A stretch of DNA of 64,000 nucleotides, from contig JAPYMA010002049.1 in NCBI GenBank assembly GCA_035041965.1, positions 29,316 through 93,315 on the forward strand, read 5' to 3'. Both the position numbers and the translations under genes were made by a program. Origin of the DNA: Anisakis pegreffii. Its lineage: Eukaryota; Nematoda; Chromadorea; Rhabditida; Anisakidae. Shown here piece by piece: positions 1-19,299 of this stretch. Within the stretch, counting starts at the first letter, position 1, and every line of letters starts with the position of its first letter. Below the pieces are notes generated by a model. It saw nothing but the letters and a program-made list of their open reading frames with translations. It did not search any database and was not told the origin of the DNA.

Positions 1-540
1 GCGACATTTCTTGCTTCATGAACAGTCGTCATCAATAATAAAACGTCGTGTGTGGTTGTCAATTTTGAACACTTTGTTGACAAGTGGCATTTGGTGAGCA
101 GCTATGAGCGGCCGTGAATGGACGCCTGTTTACATGAATGCGTGATTGGATTGACCACAAAACATTGATATGTCTGAAACATTGCTTGTAGAAGAAATTA
201 TTGGTATTTATTGGCGTTGTAGAATTCTTAGCACGCTGACCAACACCCTTCAGTAATATTGCGAAAGAGAATAGGAAGGAAGTAATCGGTGAACAGTTGG
301 ACCGGGCACATGTCGTACCTTTAAGCTATTAGTAGGTCGTGCGTGATTAAGGGTCTATCTTGTTCAAATGTGGGATTCGATGTGTCTTGTCGTCGTCCCT
401 GGGGAAAAAATTAGTTCTTGATATTATATGCTCTTTACTTAAATTTTGCATCACTTTGTTTTCTTAAATTGTCCGTTAAATCAATTATTAAGAAAAAAAG
501 CGTTCTGGTCAAAAATCTGGTGCTATTCTCAGCGAATCGC
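1..540. other. Unassigned sequence at left edge
   Basis: No open frame, splice chain, repeat or RNA gene could be supported here. The stretch may be the 3' flank or intron of a gene lying left of the window. Confidence 0.5.
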
Positions 541-578
541 TTCTAAGTAGTTGTTCCGAACATCCACGACGTTTCCAG

Positions 579-715
579 GGTCTCTGACTGACTCCATCTC
601 CACTTTCGAGAGTCCCGAGCCTACTCCTGATTTATTCCCGGTATTTTATCCCGAAAGTTCACTCCTCCACAATTCCCATTCACTAGAAATGCCTATACAG
701 AATGCTTCAAAATGA
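579..715 (+). CDS. Possible terminal coding exon, unidentified, partial
   Basis: A Ser/Pro-rich frame reads SLTDSISTFESPEPTPD and ends at TGA 713-715. It follows a possible 3' splice acceptor (TTTCCAG, ending at 578). It is more GC-rich and peptide-like than its surroundings. A second open frame starts with ATG at 731 and runs to 922 in another frame, containing KLTPEDQLHLRDLV. I recognise no family in either. It could be the 3' end of a gene extending left of the window, a decayed gene, or chance. Confidence 0.22.
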
Positions 716-922
716 TGCAACTTATTTTAAATGCGAATATCTCGAAGTGTGAAATTGACACCCGAGGATCAATTACACTTACGTGATCTTGTGCGCATCA
801 CACCACTCCTCGTTAAGGCCTTTCGTATGCAATCTCTGAATTTTGCTGACCATGTGAGTGAGGTATTCGCTACCCAATGCTTCCTACAAGTGAAGATGAA
901 GAGCACAAACAAAACCTCTTAA

Positions 923-1985
923 TACCAACGGGATAGTGTGAGAAAAACACAAATGGGCGGTCGGACCGAAATTTTGGTAGCGTTCCAGAGACAGAACATC
1001 TGATAGCTATTTAGCGCGTTAAGACCCTGAAGGAATCACCCATTTTTAATGTCATCTACTTGGATTTTGGCTCAGGTTAATGGTGACTTAAGTAGATGAG
1101 ATCGAATTGCAAGCATGGTTAAGTGGGCATTCACTTTGGTTTATGCTCACGCTCAAAGTAAGAGTGAGCTGAATTGATGGGGTGATTTTTACAGTTTTTC
1201 GATGTGTTCTTCATGCAACCCATCGGAAATACATGCCAGCCAACCTTGTTCAAGTTGTTTCGTAAGCCAGGCAAACGCAGAAAAAGTATTTTGTGCTGAA
1301 GTCTAGGTGAGAGGTTCACGGTAGTTTTGTTATGGTTTTTGCGTTAGCTCGTAGTTGTCATGAAATATTTATTGTTTTTTTTACGACTGGTGTTGTGGAC
1401 TTTCGAGGAAACTTTAATATATTTAACGCTTCAGCTTTATTTTCATCACTGAAGTCATCATGTTGTGATGTAAAACGCTGCAAAATCATCTGCAAAATTG
1501 TACCGTGAGATGTTATTTGGTTGGGCAGTAGTTGAAAGGTTGGGTCAAGTTCGTAAGACAGTGTCAAACAGAAAGAGAGTGAGACTAGGTTTCAGTTGCG
1601 GCACTTGTAATTAGGTCTTGATCAGTCTGTTCTTGATGCTTTGACCGACTTATTACTACGACGAATGGCTGAGACGGTGGAAAAACTTGTCACTGAATGT
1701 TCAACGAGAACCGTTACATAATTTCTTATGGTGCAAGGTTGTTTATGATTGTTTCAAAGACACAAATGAGACATCAAACTTTGCACTAATTTTAAGTTCA
1801 GTTTATGCAGTCAGATTCGATGATGACATTAAGAGATGCTGTCTCGAAGGCTTTGAATACGTGATTTATGTGCGTTTGTTCATTAGAAAATTCTGTGAAT
1901 TATCTGACGTATTATTTTCAGTATTTTTTTATTTTGTTTGTAAAACAGTTTTGGAAGAATCACCAAGCGGAACTGATCAAAGAAA
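923..1985. other. Unassigned, upstream of hsf-1
   Basis: This stretch probably holds the promoter and 5' UTR of hsf-1. No convincing gene was seen on either strand. A TTTTCAG at about 1914-1920 could be a trans-splice or cis acceptor for the hsf-1 transcript. Confidence 0.4.
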
Positions 1986-4364
1986 ATGGACAAAGTGTCT
2001 AGGTCAACTCGATCAGAACCACTGCAACGCAATAATGAGTCGTTTGTTGTTGGTCATTTTCCTCGTGAAGAAGAAAAGACTCCTCTTTTTCTGATCAAAT
2101 TGTGGAATATTGTCGAGGATTCGGCCTATCAAAACATCCGCTGGGATGAAGTAACGTTCAGTTATTGTTTTTGTTTTTCTTTTCATTATTTACACTTTTA
2201 ATATTTTTTTCCTAAAGTTTTTTGAAAGTTTTCGCGACTTTTGAAAATATGTGCGAGTTCGTTCGGTTATTGCAGTGGACCTTTTTGTATGGATTCGACG
2301 AGTTCTTACCGATACTCATTGAACAGTAAAGTTCGTACTTATCTTTTGTTGTGATTTTTTCAGAGTGGTTATAGTTTCCATATCTTCAATCCGTCTGCAT
2401 TTTGTCGTGATGTTTTGCCGCAGTATTTCAAACACAACAACCTTAATAGTCTAATAAGACAACTTAATATGTGTAAGACTCTATTCATTCATAAAGTGTA
2501 CCTGTCTATTTTGTGATATCTTGCAACAAACATTTTTTGAAAATCTTCTGATATCGGTTATGAAACTAGCAATTTTCACATGATTTTCATAACTTTTTAA
2601 TGATCAGACTGTAGTGCTCACATGTATCGTATGCAGATGGTTTCCGGAAGATGACTCCTATCGAACGTTCTGGTTTGGCACGTTCCGAAAGTGATCAAGA
2701 TCATTTGGAATTTTCGCATCCGTATTTCGTACGTGATCATCCAGAGTTGCTTGTGAATATTAAGCGTAAATCCACCTCACACAGACCAGCTGATCCAACG
2801 GCCGTATCTCTAGCAACAAAAGATCTGTCATTGGTACTCGATGAAATCAGACAGCTTCGAGAGAAACAGCGTGCTATGGAAACGAAAATGACACACCTTG
2901 TTAAGTGAGTTGCATACATCCACGTTTTATTTGTTATGATGCTTTCACAGTTTCTTCTGACTATGATTTCTCGATTAATTCCGTATATTCCTTTACATCC
3001 ATTCATAAATTGAATGAATTTCTTTTAATTTCGTAATGCGGCGTTCTGTTGTGATAAATACTGCAATCGACAAGTGCTTTCCCGTTTTCAGAGAGAATGA
3101 ATCCGTTTGGCAACAGCTCTCTCATATGAGGACAATGCATTTAAAACAGCAACAAGTGGTCACTAAACTTGTACAGTTCTTGGTAGCATTAGCGCAACCA
3201 ACAACACAGAAACGTCTTGGCAAACGGAGTTTACTTGCAATTGATGAGGTAGCTTCATTTCAGTTTTTTTAGTACGACTATTTGGCCCTCCGAACTTTTT
3301 TGAAGATCATTTGCTGTTCATTCCTTTCTATGATTTGAATATATTATGATTTGGGATGTACCAATCAGCTGGGTGATCACTTACATCTTTATTTATTAAT
3401 CAGTAATGGCGAGTATAGAGGTGTTGGGCATCTGTATCTTTATTTTATTCATTCGATTTGAAGGTTGGTGGTAAACGAGCGCGTTTGGGTAAAGGTCAGT
3501 CTCCACCAGCTACAACACAACCAACAAATTTGGCTGAAGTATTGGATCGGTTACAACGTGATCTAACTGAAGGTAGTATGAGTGGTGCAATTCCAAATCT
3601 GTTCTCACCGCGACCCAATCAAGGACCCATCATCGCTGATATTACTGACGAGCCAGATGCGAGTCTTCTTGCACCAATGGTCTCAGCTGCTGCATCTACA
3701 CTTGATCGAAATATGCTAAGTGCACAAGGTCTCGCCGTCTGTATTATTATCATTCATGTGTTCGCTTCATCAGCTTTAATTTGCATGTCTGATCGATTTG
3801 ATATGAGTTATTGTGGAAGATTATCATCAAGTTCATTAGTTTCATTCGAAAGTGTTTCGGTAGTCTAAAAGAGTAATCATACTATTTAATTATGCAACCA
3901 CATTCAATACCACTGAAAAAATGCGTTTAAAATGATGATATTCAATTTCAGAACAGTCAGCGCCATCGCCATCATCAGTCAATCGAATCTTACCAGCTCA
4001 AACAGTGATAGTATCACCTCCGCAAAAAACTGAACCAACCATTCAACAATCTCAAAATTTCGCTTTCAGTCCAACATTAACGCTATCACCGTCATTTGAC
4101 AGACAACTCTCTGCTGAATTGGCTGAATATTTGAGTTCGCAAGAGCAAGGTATTGATAGTTGTCGCGATGTGATTGGTGGTCATTGGGATTTGAATTTGG
4201 ATAATTGTTTGGAGGATGAGTCAAGACAACCACAGCAACAACAACAACAACTAATGCTACGGGGTACTGTTGATCCTAGTATTGCAATGCCGGATGAACT
4301 TGGTACTCCTGATCTTCTTACACCTAATTCGAGTCCGCAGAGGAAAGTGGAACCAGATCCCTAG
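1986..4364 (+). CDS. hsf-1: Heat shock transcription factor HSF-1
   Basis: This is the trimeric nuclear activator of heat-shock and proteostasis genes, binding nGAAn repeats. Exons are 1986-2150, 2364-2472, 2637-2904, 3092-3248, 3464-3728 and 3952-4364; phases close to give 458 aa. The winged-helix DNA-binding domain spans about residues 28-130 and is diagnostic: [11 protein letters not shown], then [20 protein letters not shown], then [19 protein letters not shown] hydrophobic heptad region (HR-A/B trimerisation, about residues 155-230) follows, with [17 protein letters not shown] across an intron from [16 protein letters not shown]. The C-terminus is low-complexity, rich in Ser/Pro/Gln with a short poly-Gln (4233-4253), as expected of an activation region. 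The start is the first in-frame ATG and leaves a short N-terminus before the DNA-binding domain. A longer 5' exon cannot be excluded. Confidence 0.93.
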
Positions 4365-6099
4365 AATGCTCATTTATTGTGTCTGTTTTCATTGAAGCTA
4401 TTCGAAGCATCGTTACGATCTTCAAATTAGTTCAGGATGTTTTAGTCCTTGCTCATCATGTTGTTATAAGTTGTTTGATTTAATCAATCATATCCCCCAA
4501 TAATTTTTGTGATCCTAAAGGTGTGCTTTTTAAATGCACATCCCTTTCATGAGAGTTCGGTTGATTTTTCCGGTTTTCAATTGGCCTCTGGATGCACCCT
4601 CTTAAAATGAGTGAAATACCGGTGTTTCATTTTCTCGAATTATTCGTAAACTGTAAGATTTGATGTGTTTTCGAGTTTAATGATACTTCTCAAGACCGAC
4701 CGTCTCATGTTTTTAGTGTGAATTGATACCGGTTTGTCTACATTTAACCATAAAACTAATATCTGGATCTCCTAACTATTCTATAATAAATTAAGGTGAG
4801 ATTGTATAATTTCCAAAGCGAACACTGTAAACAAGTAATGTAACAAATTTTGTTGGTGACCTTAAATTGTAAACTATCACTTTATGTAAACATTAATATT
4901 CATTCTATTTGTTATGTTGTGATTGATGATATTATAAAGTTTCAAATCGCATCGATGCAAATTTACGAGATTTCGCATGATAATGAGTAGTATCCTCTCA
5001 CATACTTCGATAGTTGAATTCAAGAGAATGATCTGGATGGCGTGGTGAAGTTGTCATGTTTGGAAGTGTGACCAGTTTACATTAGAGATTCAGTGCATAT
5101 GTTTTTTCATTTGGCTTCGGTTGGAGTTCCACCGAATCGACTGTTTAGGATTCGGAAATTCCGTATTCCGACCAAATTTTGAAATCATTGGCAGAAATCT
5201 GGCCGGGTCCATGCTTTGGAGCTTCCAATCGAATTTCATCGGGCTTTACCAATCGAACTTAGAGTGGTTACCATCATTAGTATGTAGGGGTTAGTGTTCA
5301 GGATTTAGAGCAATTCCACCGCCGGGGCATGGATCATCACGACATGTCGTGGAAGCCCAAGTCCAGTCTCAGAATTGCAGAGCCCAAACAGCGTCAAAAT
5401 TTTCAAACTTGTACACATCACTGGTCATAAGTCTGTAATACCTATGATGAAGAAATAGCAAAACTAATGTACCAATATAACAATAATTGCAACTGTCTAA
5501 AACAGCACAATGACCACTGGTTTGCCTTTTCAATTCACATTCTACCGCACATCAATTACACTGACTACTCCAAGGCGTAGGTCACAATGATACGGTTGTC
5601 AGATCTGTTGTCTCCTTATGTCTGAGCGCTTTATCGCGGTAACCCGAGCCATATAGCAGTCTGCACTACTATTATTGAAAAATGCTTCGAAATTGTCCAA
5701 CAATCGTATTTCACAAATTATAAAAAAAACTATGAAAGGCCTCGTGGGGCTTTAAAGTTTTCCACCGCCATGAAGGATTCCATTTGAGGAATCTCCCCTC
5801 ATCCGCGGGTGAACCAGGTGATTCATCAGAACTCGTCACGGGAGCTTCTTCGCGGGAGGGGAGTGGGTCATCTTCGAAGCACCACTAGGAATGGTGTAAG
5901 AAGGAGTGACTACTCTTTTGAACAACAAATATTGCAGTAAATATTCTAAGGGACATTCTTATTTCAATGTTTATCGTATACCGACTAGAATGTACGTTTC
6001 AAATTGCATCAACGAGATGTCATGCTTTCTTGAATCATATATCTTAAGAACGTGCAAAAAAAGCGAATCAAAAATTTATTTCGAAGAAAATGTTTGCAG
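4365..6099. other. Intergenic, hsf-1 to calumenin
   Basis: This holds the 3' flank of hsf-1 and the upstream region of calumenin. The part from about 5100 to 5890 is more GC-rich than its surroundings and has no long open frame. It may be a decayed repeat, but I found no terminal repeats. Confidence 0.4.
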
Positions 6100-8501
6100 A
6101 TGCAAGGTACGAATTGGGTGCTTGTGACGGTGCTCATCGGTGTTTTTGTTGTTGTCACAGTTTCATCAGATCGCGAGCACGAAGCACACGGTGCAACTAG
6201 TGCTAAGTTCCGCGTAGATCACGAGGCGAAAGGTCAACATAATCCACATGCTGATCACAAAGCCGTTCTTGGTATTAATGCATTCACTTATTTGTCTTCA
6301 GCCAGTCTCAATGAGATTCTTCAACGGGAACTTATTGACAGACACATCCGAAAGCAGTGTTCTTTGTCAATGAAGTTTGAGCCGATGTAAAGGCAGTTCT
6401 TCTCAAGCTATGCCTCTTTGTGGCCATAGGGCAAACGATTAAGAGTCCATGTAACCGCACTTCCTCCTTTCTCTAATAATCTATTAGTTTGTAGCAGCAC
6501 TCAATAAATCGATCCATTCATCAAAACGAATGCATACGAATCAATTTCCCATGATCAAATAAGCTTTTTGGAACGTAATTTACAAATTATGGGGGAATGA
6601 ATCGATGATTGATCTTCTCAATTCCCCACTTTCTCCTTATCCCTTCATAACAGAAACGGTTTTGCGAAGTTTAGACATTCCACTCTAAACATAAATTGGG
6701 TATGTAATCAAAAAGACTGTCAGGAATAACATTAAGGGTCGAAAAAGTCGGCCGATGAGTTCGACGATTTGCCGGCCGAGGAGTCAAAACGTCGGTTGGG
6801 CATAATCGCACTTCGTATGGATAAGAATGGAGATGGATTTGTGGATTCAGATGAGCTTACTGATTGGATTCATAAGTCAGTTGTGAATCAGACTCAAATT
6901 GGTTACATTCGCTCTTTTTACGGAACAGGCAACGAGAATTTGCACTGCGAACATACCTAACTGAAAAGATTTCCTTTCAGCAATGAATTATTAGAAATTC
7001 CATTCATGTGTGTTAAGTAAAGTCCGAAGTGAACTGAATCGAATGTTGGGAGCGAGTCATTTCGAATTAGATGTGTGGACATATAGCGTTTCAAAAGTAG
7101 TGCATCATTCATATTTGACTTGGGCAGATTGTGTTTGGTTGAAGAGAGTGTTATTGTTTTGTATGATATTTTTTGGTCGATGATTTCGTTGGATAGAGAA
7201 GAAACCACAGAACGATTCACTGAGATGGATGTGAACAGAGATGGCTTTGTTACGTGGGACGAATATCTTACCGAGGCATTCGGCGACGGTGAATTACCTC
7301 TTGAGGTGCAGTAGACTGATTCTGTATTATCGTGTCAAATCCAAACATAAATCACCTTCTGATGACTCGTATTTCGAAAAATGCATTTCATCACTATTCA
7401 ATTCGTTGATCAGTGCAATTTGTTCGTTTATGAAACTGCGGATAGGTTAGACCGATCTGGTGGAGCTATCTTGCAAAAGACTGCAAAATGTATGCATTAC
7501 TCAAAAATTTTGGATAGTTCATCATATCAGCCAAATTTAAAGATTGGCTAGGCATCTTACAGACATTTGAGTGAATGTTGTTCCAGTGCTGTTATGAATG
7601 ATTGTACGAAGCTTTCTGATGGTGGTTAAAAATTGAAGGAGCTGGATGCAGATGATAAAAAGTTAATGGAAGAAGATCGACGATATTTTATGAGTGCAGA
7701 TTTGGATCACGACGATCGTCTTTCAACCGAAGAGTTCGATGCGTTCCAAAATCCAGAGCACTATCCTCATATGCACAAGACACTTATCGAAGTTTGATTA
7801 TCGACTTTATGACATTTTATCATAGTTATGAACTTACTGATTTGATTCAGTGATCAACTAGCTATACTTTGATACTGTTACATACGTGAATTAATGTAGC
7901 GTTTGTTTATAGATGACAATGCTCGAAAAGGATCGAAATTCGGATGGTAAAATCGATTTGAAGGAGTTTTTGGGCGATATAAGTGACAACGTTGAATCAG
8001 AATGGTACACGGTGGAGAAAAGTCGTTTCGAAGATGAATACGATGTTGACAAGAATCTATTACTTGAGGGTGATGAAATCACAAAATGGTTGATACCAAA
8101 TTTGGAAGAAACTGCACGACAGGTATTACATGTGGATAGTCACATGATTGATAATTGTTCAGCGAGAATGAACTTTTTCTAGACTTGATTGACATTTCGA
8201 CTCGTTTATTTTCTTTTTTTTTAGGATCGCCTTATAGATGATTTCCCGGAGAATAGATGCAGTATCGATCTTTTTTTGTTATTGATAGAAACATGAGTTT
8301 TTGTAGAATTGGAGATGAAATACGTACTTGTTTCATTTGATGTAATTTTAGGAAGCTGATCACCTTATAAGCAGTGCTGATAAAGACGATGATGGACGAT
8401 TGACGATTGATGAGATCGTCAATGAGCATGCATTATTTGTTGGTTCTGAGGCGACAAACTTCGGTGAACGACTCACTGATATGTCGCATGAAGAATTATG
8501 A
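6100..8501 (+). CDS. calu-1: Calumenin/reticulocalbin, six-EF-hand secretory-pathway protein
   Basis: This CREC-family Ca2+-binding protein acts in the ER/Golgi lumen. Exons are 6100-6271, 6737-6882, an ill-defined third exon ending at 7305, then 7639-7791, 7913-8122 and 8352-8501. The ATG follows a TTTGCAG acceptor directly, and the N-terminus is a hydrophobic signal peptide (about residues 1-23). Six EF loops can be read: DKNGDGFVDSDE, DVNRDGFVTWDE, DLDHDDRLSTEE, DRNSDGKIDLKE, DVDKNLLLEGDE and DKDDDGRLTIDE. The fifth lacks the usual Gly at position 6. The protein ends in HEEL, an HDEL-like ER-retention tail. The third exon clearly encodes SLDREETTERF onward, but no AG acceptor lies where homology predicts. 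The nearest in-phase AG (exon 7147-7305) would insert about 10 hydrophobic residues. With that choice the protein is 329 aa. Confidence 0.88.
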
Positions 8502-15625
<7,124 letters not shown>

Positions 15626-16793
15626 TTATCTGAAACAAAAACAATTTCAAAGAACAGCACATTTGCTATTAATTGAGATGACGTGTGTCTTCGACCACAG
15701 TAATACACAGTACATGAAATCAGCACATTCCATCAATTAATGTGTTACAAACAAGAGCAATGAGCAGAATACCGAACAGCGAGGTCAACAAAGCGACAGA
15801 AAGCTTTAAGAAGCAAGCGGTATGAATTATGAAAATTAAGTTGACCAATGTAGCAGACGAAATGGATATTGAACAGTACTTCATTTTCAACTGAAAAATA
15901 AGAATGATAATCTTATCGAAAAGCATAGATGCTTCACGACAAGTTAAGATCAAATAGAATGGAAAAGAGATGAGAGTAGCGCACATGGTTGTTTTTAAAT
16001 CAACAATCATTTCAAATTCAAAAAAAAACAACCGAAATTCCACGATTATAAGATTTCATCTAGGAGAAAATCGACGACAAAAACGGGACAGCAGGTACTA
16101 TCGATTACGAAAATATCCTCTCAAACAAGTAACGTCTTAGAATATTAAGATTTGTAGCCTACGTTGCTAAATTGTGGTGAAATAACCCATCTGCAGCGAA
16201 ATGATACCTCATATATATCACCATAAACCAACACGGTTTAACAGCGTTCCAGAAATGTGGCAGTGATGGCCATAAAGCTGGTTGAGATCACACAATTGAT
16301 CGGGTGCGGACTATCCTTATCAGATTCAGGCTTTAGATCGTCAAATTCATAGACACGTGGATTTAGGTTCACGCTCAGGCCTAGGGTGAGCTAAATTAGC
16401 CCGAGTAATTTTACAAATTGCGGCCATTGTTTAGTTACACCTTACCGAAGCGAACGACTTCTGATTTTTTCGATAAGGTATAACCATAGAAACTCGGAGG
16501 TGTTTAATTGGATAATTTTGTATTTAACGTGTCTATGAAAGGAAGCTGGACTACACAAAACCTTAAACTTAGATGAACCCCTGTTCTTGACTAAGACTTA
16601 GCACGGGGCCTAGCTTGGTCACCTCGGGTTTACCTTTAAGTCTAAGCTGCGGAACTGAGGCTCATCAAGAAATCATCTTGTAGCTCCATACCGTTTTTAT
16701 ACGTTAGCGACAAAAACGCATTGAGCAGTTGGTAATAATGATGCGAAACAATTAAAATGATGTAATTTCAAGGAGGGTGATGCGTTATATGTG
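15626..16793. other. Divergent intergenic region
   Basis: This is the shared upstream region of the NEDD4-like gene (-) and the SLC35C2-like gene (+), so it should hold both promoters. No further gene is visible. Confidence 0.5.
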
Positions 16794-19299
16794 ATGAGTG
16801 AAAAAGAGGAGGATGAATGGAGTGTGGATGAACTCATTGAAGAAAAACATCCAAAAGCGGAAAAATCAGTGAAAACAATGTCGAAATTATTCTTAATGGT
16901 TCTTTCATTTTATACGTTGTCAATAGGACTTACTTTTTATCAAAAAAGGTTCATCAAGGTTCTTTTTGATTCAATTAATTTTTTGTTATTCCATTTTATT
17001 CATTTTTAATTTCATTGAGGCACTTATAATGATTTCTGCTGATCAAATAAGCAGTTTAATCAAGCCATTTATGAATCGTTTTCATACTGATCTGGTCAGT
17101 AGAGTATTGTTCATGGTTTGGATGTGTCTTAAAAGCTCATAATTGAGAACAAGTAACTAATTGGTTGAGTAAACAAATGCTCATTGATATTTATGTATTA
17201 AGACGTATAAACTGCCGCTGCTAGTTGTAACATGTCATTATGTGATCAAATATGCCATAGCATTCTTCTCGCGTTGTTTATTGGAGTATAGAAATGGCAA
17301 ACGAGTACGGATCGCTCTAAAGGATCAGTTGAAATGGCTGGTACCGATCGGTGTTTGTGCTTCGTTTGATATTGGTACGGACATTTTTATTCTTCAGTTA
17401 TTTGTTATGCTAATGATTATTACTATGTAGGCTACTCTTTAAAAATCTTTTGCTCTGTTAACAGTTTTCGCACAGTTATAATGTTGATGCTCGTGATACT
17501 TACTGTTACTGATGTTAAGCGAAAAAATTTGACAATCTCAAATGATTAGGAGAAGTGAATTGTAATGAATATTTGTGTAACTGTTGTTGTTTTTAGGTTT
17601 TATTTTAATTAGCTTAAAATTCTGAGGAAGGTTATAACATAGGAAGGTTATGAATTCATTTGATGAAAGAATTCATTTCATGCATTAACATTTCAAATGA
17701 ATTTTGGTTTTGAATTAAAGAATAAATGCTACAGAATATTACTTGAAGGTTTATCAAATTGGGCACTTGAATATGTAACGGTGAGTTTATATACGATGGC
17801 TAAATCGAGTAGTATATTGTTCATTGTCGCTTTTGCGCTCTTTTTACGTCTGGAACGATGGCGGACAAGTCTTGGTATAGCTGCCGTTCTGATTGCATCG
17901 GGTCTTTTTCTTTTCACGTGGAGGTAATTGATTTATTTATCTCTCTGTTTATGGCATGCATGGAATTTATTGATTTGGGCATGATAATGAATAAAATAGA
18001 TCAGCTGAACTGGATGTTCGAGGGTTATTACTGGTTGAATTGGCTGCTGCGTGTACAGGTGTCCGATGGACTGTGTCACAGTTTGTGATGCAGAGTGAAC
18101 AGAAGTGTTCATTGAAACATCCGTTGGATATGGTTACGCATGTACAGCCTTGGATGATTGTTGCCATACTTCCGCTTGTTTTTCTCTTTGAAGGTTGTTC
18201 CTTTTGATTTCGATTTTATATCTCGTTGTTGTTTTTGGTGGTGACAAGCAACGAGTCGAGTAAACATTGAGTGACTTTTACACATTTTTCGATAAATTTA
18301 AAATGATACCCTTCTGTTAAAATAGCAAACCAGTTTGTTCGAAACAGAGTGTGTGTGCGAATCGTTTGAACAATGAATGATTTTAACAGGTTCCGAGCTG
18401 TCGTTTGAAAAAGTTTTTTTCTATGGTACGATGTTTGCACCATTTCAAATTCTGCTGCTTATTTTGTTCGGTGGATTTCTCGCTTTTGCACTGGAAATAG
18501 CCGGTACGGTTACATTTAGAACTACATCTGTTTGCTTGCATTTTTAATTTGTTTCTTTACCCTGAGCACAGTTTGTTTCGTCGATTCTAGATGCAGGTTC
18601 TAGGTACGATTCGACCAAATTCTTGCATTTTATGTGTGAACGAGAATTGTTTGTAATCATTATTGCAATACTTCTTTAATTGATCTCTCAAAGCTGAGTG
18701 TCATCATTTGATGCATTAAATTAATTCTGTTTTAGAATATCTTTTATTGCTTCATACTTCTGGAATTACTCTAAATATATTTGGGATCATAAAGGTTTCT
18801 CTTCTGTTTAATTTATTCATGATTTGCATTGCATATTCGTTTATAGTATTTCAAATATATAATATCTACGTTGTTAGTTTGCATCAAATTTTGATAAATT
18901 AACTTATTGGTGGTTAGTGATGAATGCGATTATTTCAATGATATTTCAGGAGGTTATTACGCTGTCGTTGGCTCATTTCGTCAACGGGGACCGTCTTACG
19001 CCAGTGAGAATTTTCTTGCTTAATTCTGAAATTGGAACATTGTTTCATTCTTGTGAAGTGGAACATTGTTTGGAGAGCATTCAGTGTATTTCTAGGCAAA
19101 ATGCAATATAATGGTTGTGCGATGAGTTATTATATGCTAATTTCAGGTAAATGTATTGGGTCTATTGTTATGTTTCTCAGGAATGGCTTTACATGCTTTA
19201 TCAAAGCATCGCAAGCAGACATCGCGAACTGTCAGCATTGCGCCTACGATCAGTGAATCGAATGATACCAAATATCTTTTGAATGATAGTGACACGTGA
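16794..19299 (+). CDS. SLC35C2: SLC35C2-like nucleotide-sugar transporter family protein
   Basis: This multi-span Golgi/ERGIC membrane protein belongs to the drug/metabolite transporter superfamily. Vertebrate SLC35C2 is linked to GDP-fucose supply for Notch. Exons are 16794-16958, 17203-17374, 17749-17923, 18000-18193, 18390-18503, 18736-18794, 18950-19003 and 19147-19299, giving 361 aa, close to the family length. Family hallmarks in order are SIGLTFYQKRFIK, then LSNWALEYVTVSLYTMAKSS, then LIASGLFLFTWRSAELDVRG, then ELAAACTGVRWTVSQ, then HTSGITLNIFGIIKEVITLS, then VNVLGLLLCFSGMALHALSK. About ten hydrophobic spans lie between an acidic cytosolic N-terminus (MSEKEEDEWSVDELIEEKHP) and a hydrophilic tail. 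The start is the ATG at 16794; a GTG lies just upstream. Substrate is not inferable from the sequence. Confidence 0.93.

Noticed and set aside
1687..2094. 135-codon open frame overlapping the first hsf-1 exon
   Set aside because: It is in a different frame from the clearly conserved heat-shock-factor exon and has no recognisable domain.
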